Below, one piece after another: positions 1-8,500 of a stretch of 33,721 nucleotides of DNA (position 1 is its first letter; the number at the start of each line of letters is the position of its first letter). The DNA comes from Oscillospiraceae bacterium (lineage in GTDB: Bacteria > Bacillota > Clostridia > Oscillospirales > Ruminococcaceae), in the NCBI GenBank assembly GCA_900752435.1, contig CAADVD010000029.1:1-33721 (forward strand), in the 5' to 3' direction. The position numbers and the translations under genes were made by a program. The notes below the pieces were generated by a model. That model was not told the origin of the DNA. It made no database searches and was given only the letters and a program-made list of their open reading frames with translations.

Positions 1-1
1 C

Positions 2-706
2 GGCGATTTGCGCAGGAGTCAGATGCAGATGCTGTGCCAATGCGCGCAGACCGGCGGCCTTGGATGCACCGGCACAGCCAAATTCCAGATAGTGCGCCAC
101 AGAGGAAGTGATGTACACATCGTTCAGTGCTTCCACGGCTTCGCGCACACGGCGCTTGCTCGCTTCATCGGGAACAATCACATCCATTCCCTCCACATGA
201 CCGCGATGCTGTTCCAACAAAGCTTCCAGATTGTCCACCGGAATGCGCGTAGCCTGCACATAGGGACGGGAACGCACCGGTGCGCCAAAAGCGGCAGGAT
301 CGGCAACATAGGCGCGCGGCGCATAGGCCACACCCTCTGAGAAAATCTCCACCGGAAAACCAAATGGCCGCAAAACCCGCATCAGCCGCTCCGCCGTTTC
401 GTCCGGCATGTCCAGCCCAAACACCCTCTCCCCTGTCGGCAGATGAAACACACTGCTTCCATTGGAGGTGACGGCGTATTCCACGCCTTTCAAAGTGCGG
501 ACGGCTTCCGGCAAGGCCGATTTTGCCCGTCCGCTGGCAACCACGATGTGAATGCCCTGTGCGGCGGCCTGTTCCAGCGCAGTTTTGGTTCGTTCAGACA
601 GCGTGCCGTCTGAACGAAGCGTCGTACCATCCAAATCCAAAGCAAGCAGGCGGACGGCGGAAAGCCGCTTTCCGCATTCCAACGCATTCCAATTTTTACT
701 CCTCAT
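2..706 (-). CDS. HAD-superfamily Cof-type sugar phosphatase, partial
   Basis: This reading frame runs off the left edge of the window, so the C-terminus is missing and about 235 residues are visible. The N-terminal motif I, DLDGTTLRSDG, carries the nucleophile and acid/base aspartates of haloacid dehalogenase phosphatases. VVASGR follows as motif II, and the lysine of a GASKAAGLRAL segment looks like motif III. A long cap domain between motifs II and III fits the Cof (class IIB) type, which dephosphorylates sugar phosphates or similar metabolites in the cytoplasm. The ATG at 706 lies inside the last codons of the upstream alpha-galactosidase (11-base overlap, ATGAGGAGTAA), so the two are probably translationally coupled. 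The substrate cannot be told from sequence; a galactoside-derived sugar phosphate is only a guess from context. Confidence 0.85.
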   Translation of the reverse strand, partial: MRSKNWNALECGKRLSAVRLLALDLDGTTLRSDGTLSERTKTALEQAAAQGIHIVVASGRAKSALPEAVRTLKGVEYAVTSNGSSVFHLPTGERVFGLDMPDETAERLMRVLRPFGFPVEIFSEGVAYAPRAYVADPAAFGAPVRSRPYVQATRIPVDNLEALLEQHRGHVEGMDVIVPDEASKRRVREAVEALNDVYITSSVAHYLEFGCAGASKAAGLRALAQHLHLTPAQIA

Positions 707-2897
707 CTTCCACACGCACCAATTCAAACTGCAATGCCACAAAATCGCCGTACAGCACCGGAATGGGCAATCCAGCGTATCGAAGCGCCGCACCGCTGAG
801 CGTCTGCTCACCGTTGATGCGGTATTGTGCCTGCTCGTCCAAACCAAGCAGCTTGAGCGTCACAATCGGCGGATTGCTTTTGGCATGCAGGAGCACAAAG
901 TTCACCAGTGCCTGTGCCTTGTCCTCCGACACAAACTGCCATGCGGCGTAATTACGGTTTTCAAATGGGTTTGTCAAGCGGTAATAGTCGCCCTCGCGGA
1001 TGAGGTCGCTGTATCGTTTGAATGCGGCAACCTGCTGTTTGACGGCTTCTTTCTCTTCGCCGGTCATTTTGCTGATGTCCAGCTCGTAGCCGAAGGTTCC
1101 GGACATGGCCACCACGCCGCGGGTGTTCAGCGGCGTCACGCGCCCCGTCTGATGATTCGGGCAAGCCGATACATGGGAACCGACGGCGGACACCGGATAG
1201 CCAAATGAGGTGCCATATTGAATGGAAATCCGGTCAATCGCGTCGGTGTTGTCACTGCACCAAATCTGCGGCGAATAGTAGAGCATTCCGGCATCAAACC
1301 GTCCGCCTCCGCCGGAACAGCCTTCCAACAGCAAATTGGGAAATGCTTGCAGAAGCCGTTCCAGCAATGCGTAAACGCCCAACACATAACGGTGGTAGAC
1401 CTCTCCCTGCCGCTCAGCCGGAAGCGCCGCCGACCAAACATTGGCCAAATGGCGGTTCATATCCCATTTGACGTAGGCGATGTCGGCGCTTTCCAATATG
1501 GCGCGCATGGATTCAAACAGGTAATCCCCCACTTCCGGACGGGACAAATCTAGCACATATTGGTGGCGGCCGCGTGTACCCGGACGTCCTTGTGTGCGCA
1601 GACACCAATCCGGATGGCGGCGATAGAGGTCGCTGTCCTCCGAAACCATCTCCGGCTCAAACCAAATGCCAAACTGCATCCCCAATGCGTGAATGCGTTC
1701 CACCAATTGCGCAAGACCGCCCTTGATTTTATTGGGATTGACCACCCAATCACCCAAACCGCTGAAATCGTCGTCACGCTTGCCAAACCAACCGTCGTCC
1801 ATCACAAGCATTTCTATGCCCAATTGCGCGGCTTCTTCCGCAATCTGGACAAGCTTGTCGTCGTCAAAGGCAAAATAGGTCGCTTCCCAGTTGTTGATGA
1901 GAATGGGACGGCGCTTATGCTGGTATGGTCCGCGGCAAAGATGGCTGCGGTACAGCTTGTGGTAGTTGCGCGAGAGCTGTCCCAGACCGGTTTCGCTGTA
2001 ACTCATGACTACTTCAGGAGCGGTGAAGCAGTCGTTTGGCTGTAAAACAAAGGTAAAAGCCGTTGGATGAATGCCCATGACAAAGCGGATTTGCTCGTAT
2101 GGATCCAGCTCCGCTTCCGCCAAAAAGTTGCCGCTGTATACCAGAGAAAAGCCCCAGCAGGAACCGGCTGTTTCGGCCGTACCTCGATCACAGAGAATGA
2201 CAAATGGATTTTGCTGATGGCTGGAAGCACCGCGCACGCTTTCGACCGCAATTTTGCCATGGCGCGCCGACGTCCGTTCCAGCGCCCGTTCAAACGCGTG
2301 CTTGCCGTAAAAAGTCAGCACCTCCATGTCCTGCGCATTGTGGAAATCCAGCGACATCGAAGAGACTTTTTGCAGTTGGATGGGCGCGCTGGAGGCGTTG
2401 CAGCATTCCACATGACGCGCAATAACGTCGTACGCTTCAAACACGCTGTAAAATAAGTGCACCTGAAAATGAGAAACGGGGTCTTCCAAAGTAATTTTGA
2501 GCGTTTCTACCGCTTCGTCTGTTCCGTAGGTAGCAGGCAGTCCGCACAAAGCCGGTTTGCCCTTCTGCACCGTATAAGAACGGTAACGCAAATCACAGTC
2601 AAAGCTTCCATCCGCGTTGACCACCTGCAAAGCCGGAATGCGGTAGTCCCCCTCGCCGAAGGTGCTGTATTCCTGCGGAAGCACGTCCAATGAGTAAGTG
2701 CGATCCAATCCTGCATCATAGGGATTGCCGGAAAAGCCGCGGTCAATGCATTGAATGGTATAGCTCATGTCGGTGTTTTCCACACGGCTTCCATAATAGG
2801 TATGCAGTAAAAAGCCGTAAGCATCAACTTTCATCTGATAGGTGGAATGAGCCGTATGGAGTGTGAACAATTTTTGATTGCTGTCAACTAAAATCAT
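696..2897 (-). CDS. Alpha-galactosidase, glycoside hydrolase family 36
   Basis: A 733-residue protein of normal length for the bacterial tetrameric GH36 group. It hydrolyses terminal alpha-1,6-galactosyl bonds in melibiose and raffinose-type oligosaccharides by a retaining mechanism. An N-terminal beta-sandwich (about residues 1-330) precedes a TIM barrel with MDDGWFGKRDDD (about 366-377) and WFEPEMVSEDSDL (about 412-424). The nucleophile is D479 in KWDMNRH and the acid/base is D549 in CSDNTDA, preceded by the GH36 signature EGCSGGGGRFD. There is no signal peptide, so it acts in the cytoplasm on imported sugars. The ATG at 2897 follows AGGAG. It is cotranscribed with the downstream phosphatase. 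The 5' region holds two inverted repeats that may be operators; no sugar transporter is adjacent. Confidence 0.97.
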   Translation of the reverse strand: MILVDSNQKLFTLHTAHSTYQMKVDAYGFLLHTYYGSRVENTDMSYTIQCIDRGFSGNPYDAGLDRTYSLDVLPQEYSTFGEGDYRIPALQVVNADGSFDCDLRYRSYTVQKGKPALCGLPATYGTDEAVETLKITLEDPVSHFQVHLFYSVFEAYDVIARHVECCNASSAPIQLQKVSSMSLDFHNAQDMEVLTFYGKHAFERALERTSARHGKIAVESVRGASSHQQNPFVILCDRGTAETAGSCWGFSLVYSGNFLAEAELDPYEQIRFVMGIHPTAFTFVLQPNDCFTAPEVVMSYSETGLGQLSRNYHKLYRSHLCRGPYQHKRRPILINNWEATYFAFDDDKLVQIAEEAAQLGIEMLVMDDGWFGKRDDDFSGLGDWVVNPNKIKGGLAQLVERIHALGMQFGIWFEPEMVSEDSDLYRRHPDWCLRTQGRPGTRGRHQYVLDLSRPEVGDYLFESMRAILESADIAYVKWDMNRHLANVWSAALPAERQGEVYHRYVLGVYALLERLLQAFPNLLLEGCSGGGGRFDAGMLYYSPQIWCSDNTDAIDRISIQYGTSFGYPVSAVGSHVSACPNHQTGRVTPLNTRGVVAMSGTFGYELDISKMTGEEKEAVKQQVAAFKRYSDLIREGDYYRLTNPFENRNYAAWQFVSEDKAQALVNFVLLHAKSNPPIVTLKLLGLDEQAQYRINGEQTLSGAALRYAGLPIPVLYGDFVALQFELVRVEDEE

Positions 2898-2932
2898 GGT
2901 CGGAAACTCCTCTCATTTTTCTTAAGGCAATC

Positions 2933-2948
2933 GTGCATTAAGATGCAC
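2933..2948. promoter_or_regulatory. Inverted repeat in the alpha-galactosidase 5' leader
   Basis: A perfect 6-4-6 inverted repeat, GTGCAT-TAAG-ATGCAC, lies between the predicted promoter and the start codon of the GH36 gene. It could be an operator half-site pair or a small mRNA hairpin. No regulator gene is next to it, so its function is inferred only from position. Confidence 0.3.
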
Positions 2949-2962
2949 AGTCAGAAATAAAT

Positions 2963-2972
2963 GCGGTACCGC
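2963..2972. promoter_or_regulatory. Palindrome near the alpha-galactosidase transcription start
   Basis: GCGGTACCGC is a perfect 10-bp palindrome placed about five bases downstream of the predicted -10 box, where a LacI-type repressor commonly binds. Regulation of the alpha-galactosidase gene by sugar is plausible, but the sequence shows only the palindrome. Confidence 0.35.
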
Positions 2973-2976
2973 CTTT

Positions 2977-3004
2977 ATTCTATCATAAACGCACGCAATG
3001 TCCA
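2977..3004 (-). promoter_or_regulatory. Sigma-A-type promoter for the alpha-galactosidase gene
   Basis: On the minus strand TGGACA (2999-3004, five of six consensus bases) and TAGAAT (2977-2982, five of six) are separated by 16 bases. They lie about 80 bases upstream of the GH36 start codon. Confidence 0.5.
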
Positions 3005-3050
3005 GTGTTTTGTGCGTACAAAAAATAAATTTTTACAGAAGCCTTTGCGG

Positions 3051-3064
3051 TGACAATTTTGTCA
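3051..3064. promoter_or_regulatory. Putative response-regulator binding site, copy 1
   Basis: TGACAATTTTGTCA has TGACA/TGTCA arms. Its exact reverse complement occurs at 4831-4844 ahead of the ABC transporter genes. Its right half forms the TTGTCA -35 element (3059-3064) of a candidate promoter with TATGGT at 3082-3087 (17-base spacer) for the response-regulator gene. It is a good candidate for autoregulation by the neighbouring two-component system. Confidence 0.55.
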
Positions 3065-3125
3065 CGCAAAGATACTCATAATATGGTATGATTAAAACAA
3101 ACCCAATTACAAAGGAGGAATCCCC

Positions 3126-3818
3126 TTGCACATTCTGCTCACCGAAGACGACAAAAGCATCGCCATGGGGCTGGAATATTCTCTCCGGCAGGAAGGGTAC
3201 ACCGTTACCGTCGCCGAAACCTTTGCACAGGCGGATGAACAGATTGCCAATAACCGCTTTGACCTTGTCCTGCTCGACCTTTCCCTGCCGGACGGAAGCG
3301 GCTATGATTTGTGCCGCCGCATCAAATCCGAAGCGCCCGAAACCGCTGTGCTGTTTCTAACCGCGTGCGACGACGAAGTGAATGTGGTCATGGGGCTGGA
3401 CATGGGGGCGGACGACTACATCACCAAGCCGTTTCGTGTGCGCGAATTGCTGTCGCGCATCCGCTCCGTCCTGCGCCGCTGCCGCCAAGCACCGCTGAAC
3501 ACCTATCGAAACGGAAACATCCAGGTGGATTTGAAGCAGGCAAAGGTGAGCAAAAATGGACAGGAAATCATTCTCACCGCACTGGAATACCGGCTGCTGC
3601 TGACGCTGATTCACAACGAAGGACAAGTGCTGTCGCGCAGTCAGCTGTTGGAGGGCATCTGGGATGTGGCCGGTGATTTTGTCAACGACAACACACTTAC
3701 CGTCTACATCAAGCGCCTGCGCGAAAAGCTGGAGGATGACCGCGAGCATCCGCAGTTTATCCGCACGGTGCGCGGACTGGGGTATCAGATTCTTCCGGAA
3801 ATGGAGAAGCAGGGATGA
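3126..3818 (+). CDS. OmpR/PhoB-family response regulator
   Basis: A 230-residue DNA-binding response regulator. The receiver domain (about 1-115) has the acidic pair EDD at 7-9, the phosphoacceptor D51 in LLDLSLPDGSG and K101 in ITKPF. The C-terminal winged helix (about 130-225) has the LTALEYRLL and VYIKRLREKLE segments typical of Trans_reg_C domains. The start is a TTG placed six bases after AAAGGAGG; no ATG fits that site. The histidine kinase overlaps by four bases (ATGA), and the ABC transporter lies just downstream. This order resembles peptide-antibiotic or cell-envelope stress detoxification modules. The 14-bp palindrome shared by its own and the transporter's upstream regions is its likely target. 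Confidence 0.95.
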   Translation: MHILLTEDDKSIAMGLEYSLRQEGYTVTVAETFAQADEQIANNRFDLVLLDLSLPDGSGYDLCRRIKSEAPETAVLFLTACDDEVNVVMGLDMGADDYITKPFRVRELLSRIRSVLRRCRQAPLNTYRNGNIQVDLKQAKVSKNGQEIILTALEYRLLLTLIHNEGQVLSRSQLLEGIWDVAGDFVNDNTLTVYIKRLREKLEDDREHPQFIRTVRGLGYQILPEMEKQG

Positions 3819-4816
3819 AACGGGACAGAGCTTTTTTCCTCACCCTATTGGTGAGTATCGGCATTTTATTACTGGGTACTGCGGCGGCTTGGATTTGGCC
3901 GTCTTGGGCAATGCTGGCGGTACTGTTGACCGGCGCAGGCATTTTGGCGGCGTTCGGCGTGCTTTGGTCGCACCGAAACCGGCAGTTGGCACAGCTGTCG
4001 CAGTATCTCAGGCAGGTGGAACGGGGCGAACCATCACTCGACATCCGCGACAACCGTGAGGGCGAATTGAGCGTGCTGAAAAATGAAATTTACAAGGCCA
4101 CCACACGCCTGCTGGAACAGGACGGGCAAACGCGCTCCCAGAAGCGCTATCTGGCCGATTCCATCTCCGACATCTCGCATCAGCTCAAAACGCCGCTGAC
4201 CTCCATGATGGTGATGACCGACCTGCTCCAGTCGGAGGATTTACCGGCTGATGAACGCCGCCGCTTCACCGACGCCATTCACACCCAGCTCACCCGCATC
4301 GAATGGCTGGTCACCTCCCTGCTCAAGCTCGCCAAACTGGATGCCGGTACAGTGCACTTTAAAACGGAACGCATTGATGTTGCAAAACTGCTCAAACAAG
4401 CCGCCGCACATCTGCTGATTGCCATGGAACTGAAAGAGCAGACGCTCTCCGTGACCGGTGCAGATGGCATCTTCTTCACCGGTGATTTCAACTGGTCGGC
4501 AGAGGGCATCGCCAACATCATCAAAAACTGCATAGAGCACACGCCGCAGGGCGGTGAAATCCGCGTAGCCTGCAAGGAAACCTCCATGTATCTCCAAATC
4601 GCCATTGCGGATAACGGCGAAGGCATTGACAAGGAGGACTTGCCGCATATTTTTGAACGCTTCTACCGCGGCAAAAACGCACAGGCAGACAGCGTGGGCA
4701 TCGGGCTTGCCATGGCCAAACAGATTTTCCTTCAACAAAATGGCACACTCACTGTGGAAAGCGAAGCCTCAACGGGCACGCGCTTCTGCTTGAAGCTTTA
4801 CAAGCGTGTGGTGTAA
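3815..4816 (+). CDS. Two-TM sensor histidine kinase
   Basis: A 333-residue membrane kinase. Two transmembrane helices (about residues 7-27 and 32-50) are joined by a loop of only a few residues, so there is no extracytoplasmic sensor domain. This is the architecture of intramembrane-sensing kinases such as BceS. The phosphorylated histidine is H122 in SDISHQLKTPL. The ATPase domain has the N box NIIKNCIEHTP, the G1 box DNGEGI, the F box FERFYRG and a GIGLAMAK G2 box. It presumably phosphorylates the response regulator encoded just upstream. In BceS-like systems the kinase senses through the permease of the associated ABC transporter, and the adjacent FtsX-type permease could play that role here; this is inference. 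Confidence 0.93.
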   Translation: MKRDRAFFLTLLVSIGILLLGTAAAWIWPSWAMLAVLLTGAGILAAFGVLWSHRNRQLAQLSQYLRQVERGEPSLDIRDNREGELSVLKNEIYKATTRLLEQDGQTRSQKRYLADSISDISHQLKTPLTSMMVMTDLLQSEDLPADERRRFTDAIHTQLTRIEWLVTSLLKLAKLDAGTVHFKTERIDVAKLLKQAAAHLLIAMELKEQTLSVTGADGIFFTGDFNWSAEGIANIIKNCIEHTPQGGEIRVACKETSMYLQIAIADNGEGIDKEDLPHIFERFYRGKNAQADSVGIGLAMAKQIFLQQNGTLTVESEASTGTRFCLKLYKRVV

Positions 4817-4830
4817 TTCATTAGCTTTTA

Positions 4831-4868
4831 TGACAAAATTGTCACAGCCGGTGTCACCGACCCGTCAC
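4831..4868. promoter_or_regulatory. Putative response-regulator binding region upstream of the ABC genes (copy 2)
   Basis: TGACAAAATTGTCA (4831-4844) is the exact reverse complement of the palindrome at 3051-3064. It is followed by further GTCAC half-sites at 4853 and 4864, spaced 11-12 bases from each other and from the palindrome's own GTCAC at 4841, which is about one helical turn and usual for tandem OmpR-family dimers. A -10-like TATCCT lies at 4879-4884 without a good -35, which would fit an activator-dependent promoter for the transporter genes. Confidence 0.55.
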
Positions 4869-4915
4869 CTGTATTTGTTATCCTAAAGCCAGAAAACATG
4901 AATGGAGGAATCAAC

Positions 4916-5626
4916 ATGGCACTCTTACAAGTCGAACATCTCTGCAAACAATACGGCTCCGGTGATACGCAGGTGGACGCACTCCGCGATATATCGCTTT
5001 CCGTGGAGCGCGGCGAATTTGTCGCCATCATCGGGCCGTCCGGTTCGGGGAAATCCACCTTACTGCACTTAATCGGCGGTGTGGACCGCCCCACCAGCGG
5101 ACGCGTGCTCATCGACGGCACAGACATTTACGCGCTCAACGAAAGCCGTCTGGCCATTTTCCGGCGGCGGCAAATCGGGCTGATTTATCAGTTCTACAAC
5201 CTCATTCCCGTATTGAATGTCAAAGAAAACATCACGCTTCCCCTCCTTCTTGACAATCAGAAAATGGATGAACAGGAACTGGACGAGCTGGTGCAGACAT
5301 TGGATTTGAAAAGCCGTCTTGCCTATTTGCCCAACCAGCTTTCTGGCGGTCAGCAGCAGCGTGTAAGCGTTGGCCGCGCACTCATCAACCGTCCGGCATT
5401 GGTCTTGGCGGACGAGCCAACGGGCAACCTCGACAGCAAAAACAGCGCTGAAATCATTGAACTGCTCAAGCTGTCCAATCAGAAATACAACCAAACGCTT
5501 GTGGTGATTACCCACGATGAGCACATTGCCCTACAAGCTGACCGCGTCATTTCCATTGAAGACGGCGAAATTGCCAACGACGAAATCATCCGGAAACGCT
5601 TCCGCGGTTATCCGGCAAATCGGTGA
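4916..5626 (+). CDS. ABC transporter ATP-binding protein (MacB/LolD/BceA type)
   Basis: A 236-residue ATPase with Walker A GPSGSGKST, Q-loop region IYQFYNLIPVLNV, signature LSGGQQQR, Walker B VLADEPTGNLD and H-loop ITHDEH. The phrase ADEPTGNLD is characteristic of the MacB/LolD/FtsE/BceA group, which pairs with FtsX-like permeases. The ATG at 4916, eight bases after GGAGG, is preferred over an in-frame ATG at 4898 that lacks a binding site. It drives the permease encoded immediately downstream, probably for export or removal of an amphipathic compound from the membrane. Confidence 0.95.
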   Translation: MALLQVEHLCKQYGSGDTQVDALRDISLSVERGEFVAIIGPSGSGKSTLLHLIGGVDRPTSGRVLIDGTDIYALNESRLAIFRRRQIGLIYQFYNLIPVLNVKENITLPLLLDNQKMDEQELDELVQTLDLKSRLAYLPNQLSGGQQQRVSVGRALINRPALVLADEPTGNLDSKNSAEIIELLKLSNQKYNQTLVVITHDEHIALQADRVISIEDGEIANDEIIRKRFRGYPANR

Positions 5627-5636
5627 GGTGATGAAA

Positions 5637-8372
5637 ATGAATATCATCCATCGGCTTACCCTGCGCCAAATGAAATTCAACAAAAGGCGCACCGTGGTGA
5701 CGATTCTGGGCGCTATTGTTTCCGTTGCCATGATTACGGCGGTGTCCACCTTTATGACCTCATTTTTAGGAGTGATGCGCGACCAAGTTGCCAGTGGTGA
5801 AGGCGATTGGCACGTTGTATACAACAATGTCCCATCCGATTCCGCCAATGTGATTTTGGAGGATTCTCACACGGAGCACTATACGCTCCGCTCTGAGCTG
5901 GGAAGCGCGCTGTTTCCGGGATTGGAAAACGCACGCATTCCCTATGTTTCGGTAACGGCCATGAGCTCAGGATTCTTTCGCGAGGATTTCATTCCCTTAG
6001 CAAGCGGACGCTATCCGGAAAATCCTCGCGAAATCATCATTCCCGAAACCCTGCTGACTGAAAATGAAAAAAACGTTGACCTCGGCATTGGCGACACCGT
6101 TCAGCTGGAGCTGGGAACTCGTACGGTGCTTGATGAATCACAAGGAGAAACGGTGGACGTGGATCACTATTCGCCGAATCTGGACGGTACGAACCACATC
6201 GACACCATTCCGGAAACCTTTGTATCCAGCGGTGAGACCACCACGTTTACGGTAGTTGGCACGTTCGATTCGGTCAGTTACGCCGCAGACCCCAAATACA
6301 CGACAGAAAGCGGAAGCAACACACCCTACCCATTTTACTCCTACATCGATCCAACAGACTTGTCCGCTTATTCCGCCTTGGACATCCGCGTAACAGAAAA
6401 GCATCCCACCATCGCGATTTATAGCCAAGCCGAAAAACTGGCACAAAAAGCTGGAGTTCCTTATCACGATCATTTGGAAGAGGATGAACAGGGCAATCCC
6501 CTTGCTGTTCGCAGCTATGAAATTGAATTTCACAATGGACTGCTCCGCTTTTACGGCATCACCCGAAACGACGGATTCCTGCAAGCCATGACAAAACTAG
6601 TTGCTCTTTTCATCGGCATTATCATGATTGGTTCGGTGTCGCTCATTCACAATACCTTTACCATCTCATTGGCCGAACGAAGCCGTTATTTGGGAATGCT
6701 CGCCGGTGTCGGCGCAACCAAAGAGCAAAAGCGGCGTTCCGTCTTTTTTGAGGGAACCTGCATTGGCATCATCAGCATTCCACTGGGCATTCTGGCCGGA
6801 ATCGGCGGACTGGGCGTGACCTTTCTTCTGATTCGCTCGGTGCTGGGAAATGTCCGGTTGATTCACTCATTCATTGAACTCAGACTGCATGTTTCGTGGC
6901 TTGGTATCCTGATCGCTGTGGTGTTTTCCCTTCTGACCATCTTCCTTTCTACCCTGCGTCCGGCGCATCTGGCATCCAAAATCACACCGATTGACGCCAT
7001 CCGGCAAACCCGGGAAATCAAGCTGACAGCAAAGCAGGTTAAAACCTCCCGTCTGACGCGCCGGCTGTTCGGATTTGAAGCCGATTTGGCGTTAAAAAAT
7101 TTAAAGCGGAACAAACGGCGCTATCGCTCCACGGTACGTTCCTTAAGTATCAGCTTAATTTTGTTTTTGACCGTATCCGGTCTAACCTATTATCTCGGAA
7201 ATGCCTATGAGCTGACGATGGAGAGTACCAACTACGATGTGATATTTAATTATTACGCCAATCAAGAAGAACCGGAACAGTTTTGGCAAGACGTTCGCGC
7301 GATGCAGAGCATCACTGAATGCACACACACTGTCACCTATTTCCGATTCGGCCATCTCCATCCTGAGGAAGTATGCGAACAGGCGCGCGAAACCGACGAA
7401 AATCTCCTGATCCACTGTGATGACGAAGTTTACCAGCACATTGATGTTTACCTTCATGCACTGGATGACGACACGCTGAAAACGTACGCAAAAGCCTGCG
7501 GCGCAGACATCAACGAATTAAAACAAACAGACAACCCACATATGATTCTGGTGAACAAATACCATGAAGAGAGTGAAGGACGCTATGCAACTGGACACAT
7601 CCTCGATTTAAAGACCGGAGAAGATTTGTTTTTCCGCGGTTTTGACTTCATAGGCTCACCCTACCATTATCCCACCGGCGACGATGTTACCATTACCCTC
7701 TCCGCCGTTACCGACCAGTTGCCAATGGGCGGCAGCTACATGTCCCCACGCTGTATCCAGCTATATGGCTCGGAAGCCGTTGTGCAGAAATTGCTTGACC
7801 AATGGGGACGGGATAATGCAGGCTATCCCGATATGTCATGTACTTACGCCAACATTGGTGACCGAGAACTGTTCTTAGAAGAAGTGGAGGTTTTGCGGGA
7901 TCACTATCCAGACCTCTCTGAACATGACGCTTATATCAGCAACGACCGGGCGCGCCAGCTTCTGCTCCTCACCAATGTCTTTGGCTACGGCTTCGTTGCC
8001 CTGATGTCACTGGTCAGCATCGCCAATATTTTCAACACCATCACCACCAGCATCGCCCTGCGCAAACGCGAATTCGCCATGCTCCGCAGTGCTGGTATGG
8101 AAAACAAACGCTTCTATCGCATGGTGCGGTACGAGAGTGCCTTTTACGGTCTCAAAGCCATCCTGTTCGGATTGCCCATCAGCTTGCTGATTCTGGCGGC
8201 GATGTACTGGCTTTTGAACCTAGTCTTCATGCAGCCGTTTTCCCTGCCGGTGATACACATCCTAGCGGCAATCGCTGCCATCTTTTGCATCGTGGGCGCA
8301 ACCATGCTGTATTCTGTATCCAAGCTCAAACAGGACAACATTGTAGACACCTTGAAAAACGAAAATCTATAA
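5637..8372 (+). CDS. ABC transporter permease with two FtsX domains
   Basis: A 911-residue membrane protein with about eight transmembrane helices in two FtsX-type sets. TM1 is near residues 19-45, followed by a large extracytoplasmic domain to about residue 320, three helices between about 320 and 450, a fifth helix near 515, a second extracytoplasmic domain, and three helices from about 785 to 905. Two large outer domains make it bigger than BceB (about 650 residues), so it is closer to the duplicated FtsX permeases found in many Clostridia. The ATG at 5637 lies six bases after GAGGTG, whereas the ATG at 5631 abuts it, so 5637 is the better start. The substrate is unknown; antimicrobial peptide resistance is the usual role of such RR-HK-ABC modules. 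Confidence 0.92.
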   Translation: MNIIHRLTLRQMKFNKRRTVVTILGAIVSVAMITAVSTFMTSFLGVMRDQVASGEGDWHVVYNNVPSDSANVILEDSHTEHYTLRSELGSALFPGLENARIPYVSVTAMSSGFFREDFIPLASGRYPENPREIIIPETLLTENEKNVDLGIGDTVQLELGTRTVLDESQGETVDVDHYSPNLDGTNHIDTIPETFVSSGETTTFTVVGTFDSVSYAADPKYTTESGSNTPYPFYSYIDPTDLSAYSALDIRVTEKHPTIAIYSQAEKLAQKAGVPYHDHLEEDEQGNPLAVRSYEIEFHNGLLRFYGITRNDGFLQAMTKLVALFIGIIMIGSVSLIHNTFTISLAERSRYLGMLAGVGATKEQKRRSVFFEGTCIGIISIPLGILAGIGGLGVTFLLIRSVLGNVRLIHSFIELRLHVSWLGILIAVVFSLLTIFLSTLRPAHLASKITPIDAIRQTREIKLTAKQVKTSRLTRRLFGFEADLALKNLKRNKRRYRSTVRSLSISLILFLTVSGLTYYLGNAYELTMESTNYDVIFNYYANQEEPEQFWQDVRAMQSITECTHTVTYFRFGHLHPEEVCEQARETDENLLIHCDDEVYQHIDVYLHALDDDTLKTYAKACGADINELKQTDNPHMILVNKYHEESEGRYATGHILDLKTGEDLFFRGFDFIGSPYHYPTGDDVTITLSAVTDQLPMGGSYMSPRCIQLYGSEAVVQKLLDQWGRDNAGYPDMSCTYANIGDRELFLEEVEVLRDHYPDLSEHDAYISNDRARQLLLLTNVFGYGFVALMSLVSIANIFNTITTSIALRKREFAMLRSAGMENKRFYRMVRYESAFYGLKAILFGLPISLLILAAMYWLLNLVFMQPFSLPVIHILAAIAAIFCIVGATMLYSVSKLKQDNIVDTLKNENL

Positions 8373-8377
8373 CCCAC

Positions 8378-8416
8378 AACCGGCAGAGGATTCTGGTGCA
8401 TCCTCTGCCGGTTTTC
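8378..8416 (+). terminator. Rho-independent terminator after the ABC permease gene
   Basis: A 14-bp perfect stem, AACCGGCAGAGGAT paired with ATCCTCTGCCGGTT, with an eight-base loop and a short T run starts six bases after the permease stop. The same stem recurs at 9903-9940 after the MATE gene. Confidence 0.85.
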
Positions 8417-8435
8417 GCCTGCCGCTTTATAGGGG

Positions 8436-8463
8436 TTGGATTGTTGCTGTTTTATGTTATAAT
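8436..8463 (+). promoter_or_regulatory. Sigma-A-type promoter for the MATE gene
   Basis: TTGGAT (8436-8441) and a perfect TATAAT (8458-8463) are separated by 16 bases, about 38 bases upstream of the MATE start codon and just after the preceding terminator. The gene is therefore probably a separate transcription unit. Confidence 0.65.
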
Positions 8464-8500
8464 GGACATAAACAGATTCAACGAAAAAGGATTGTACAAC

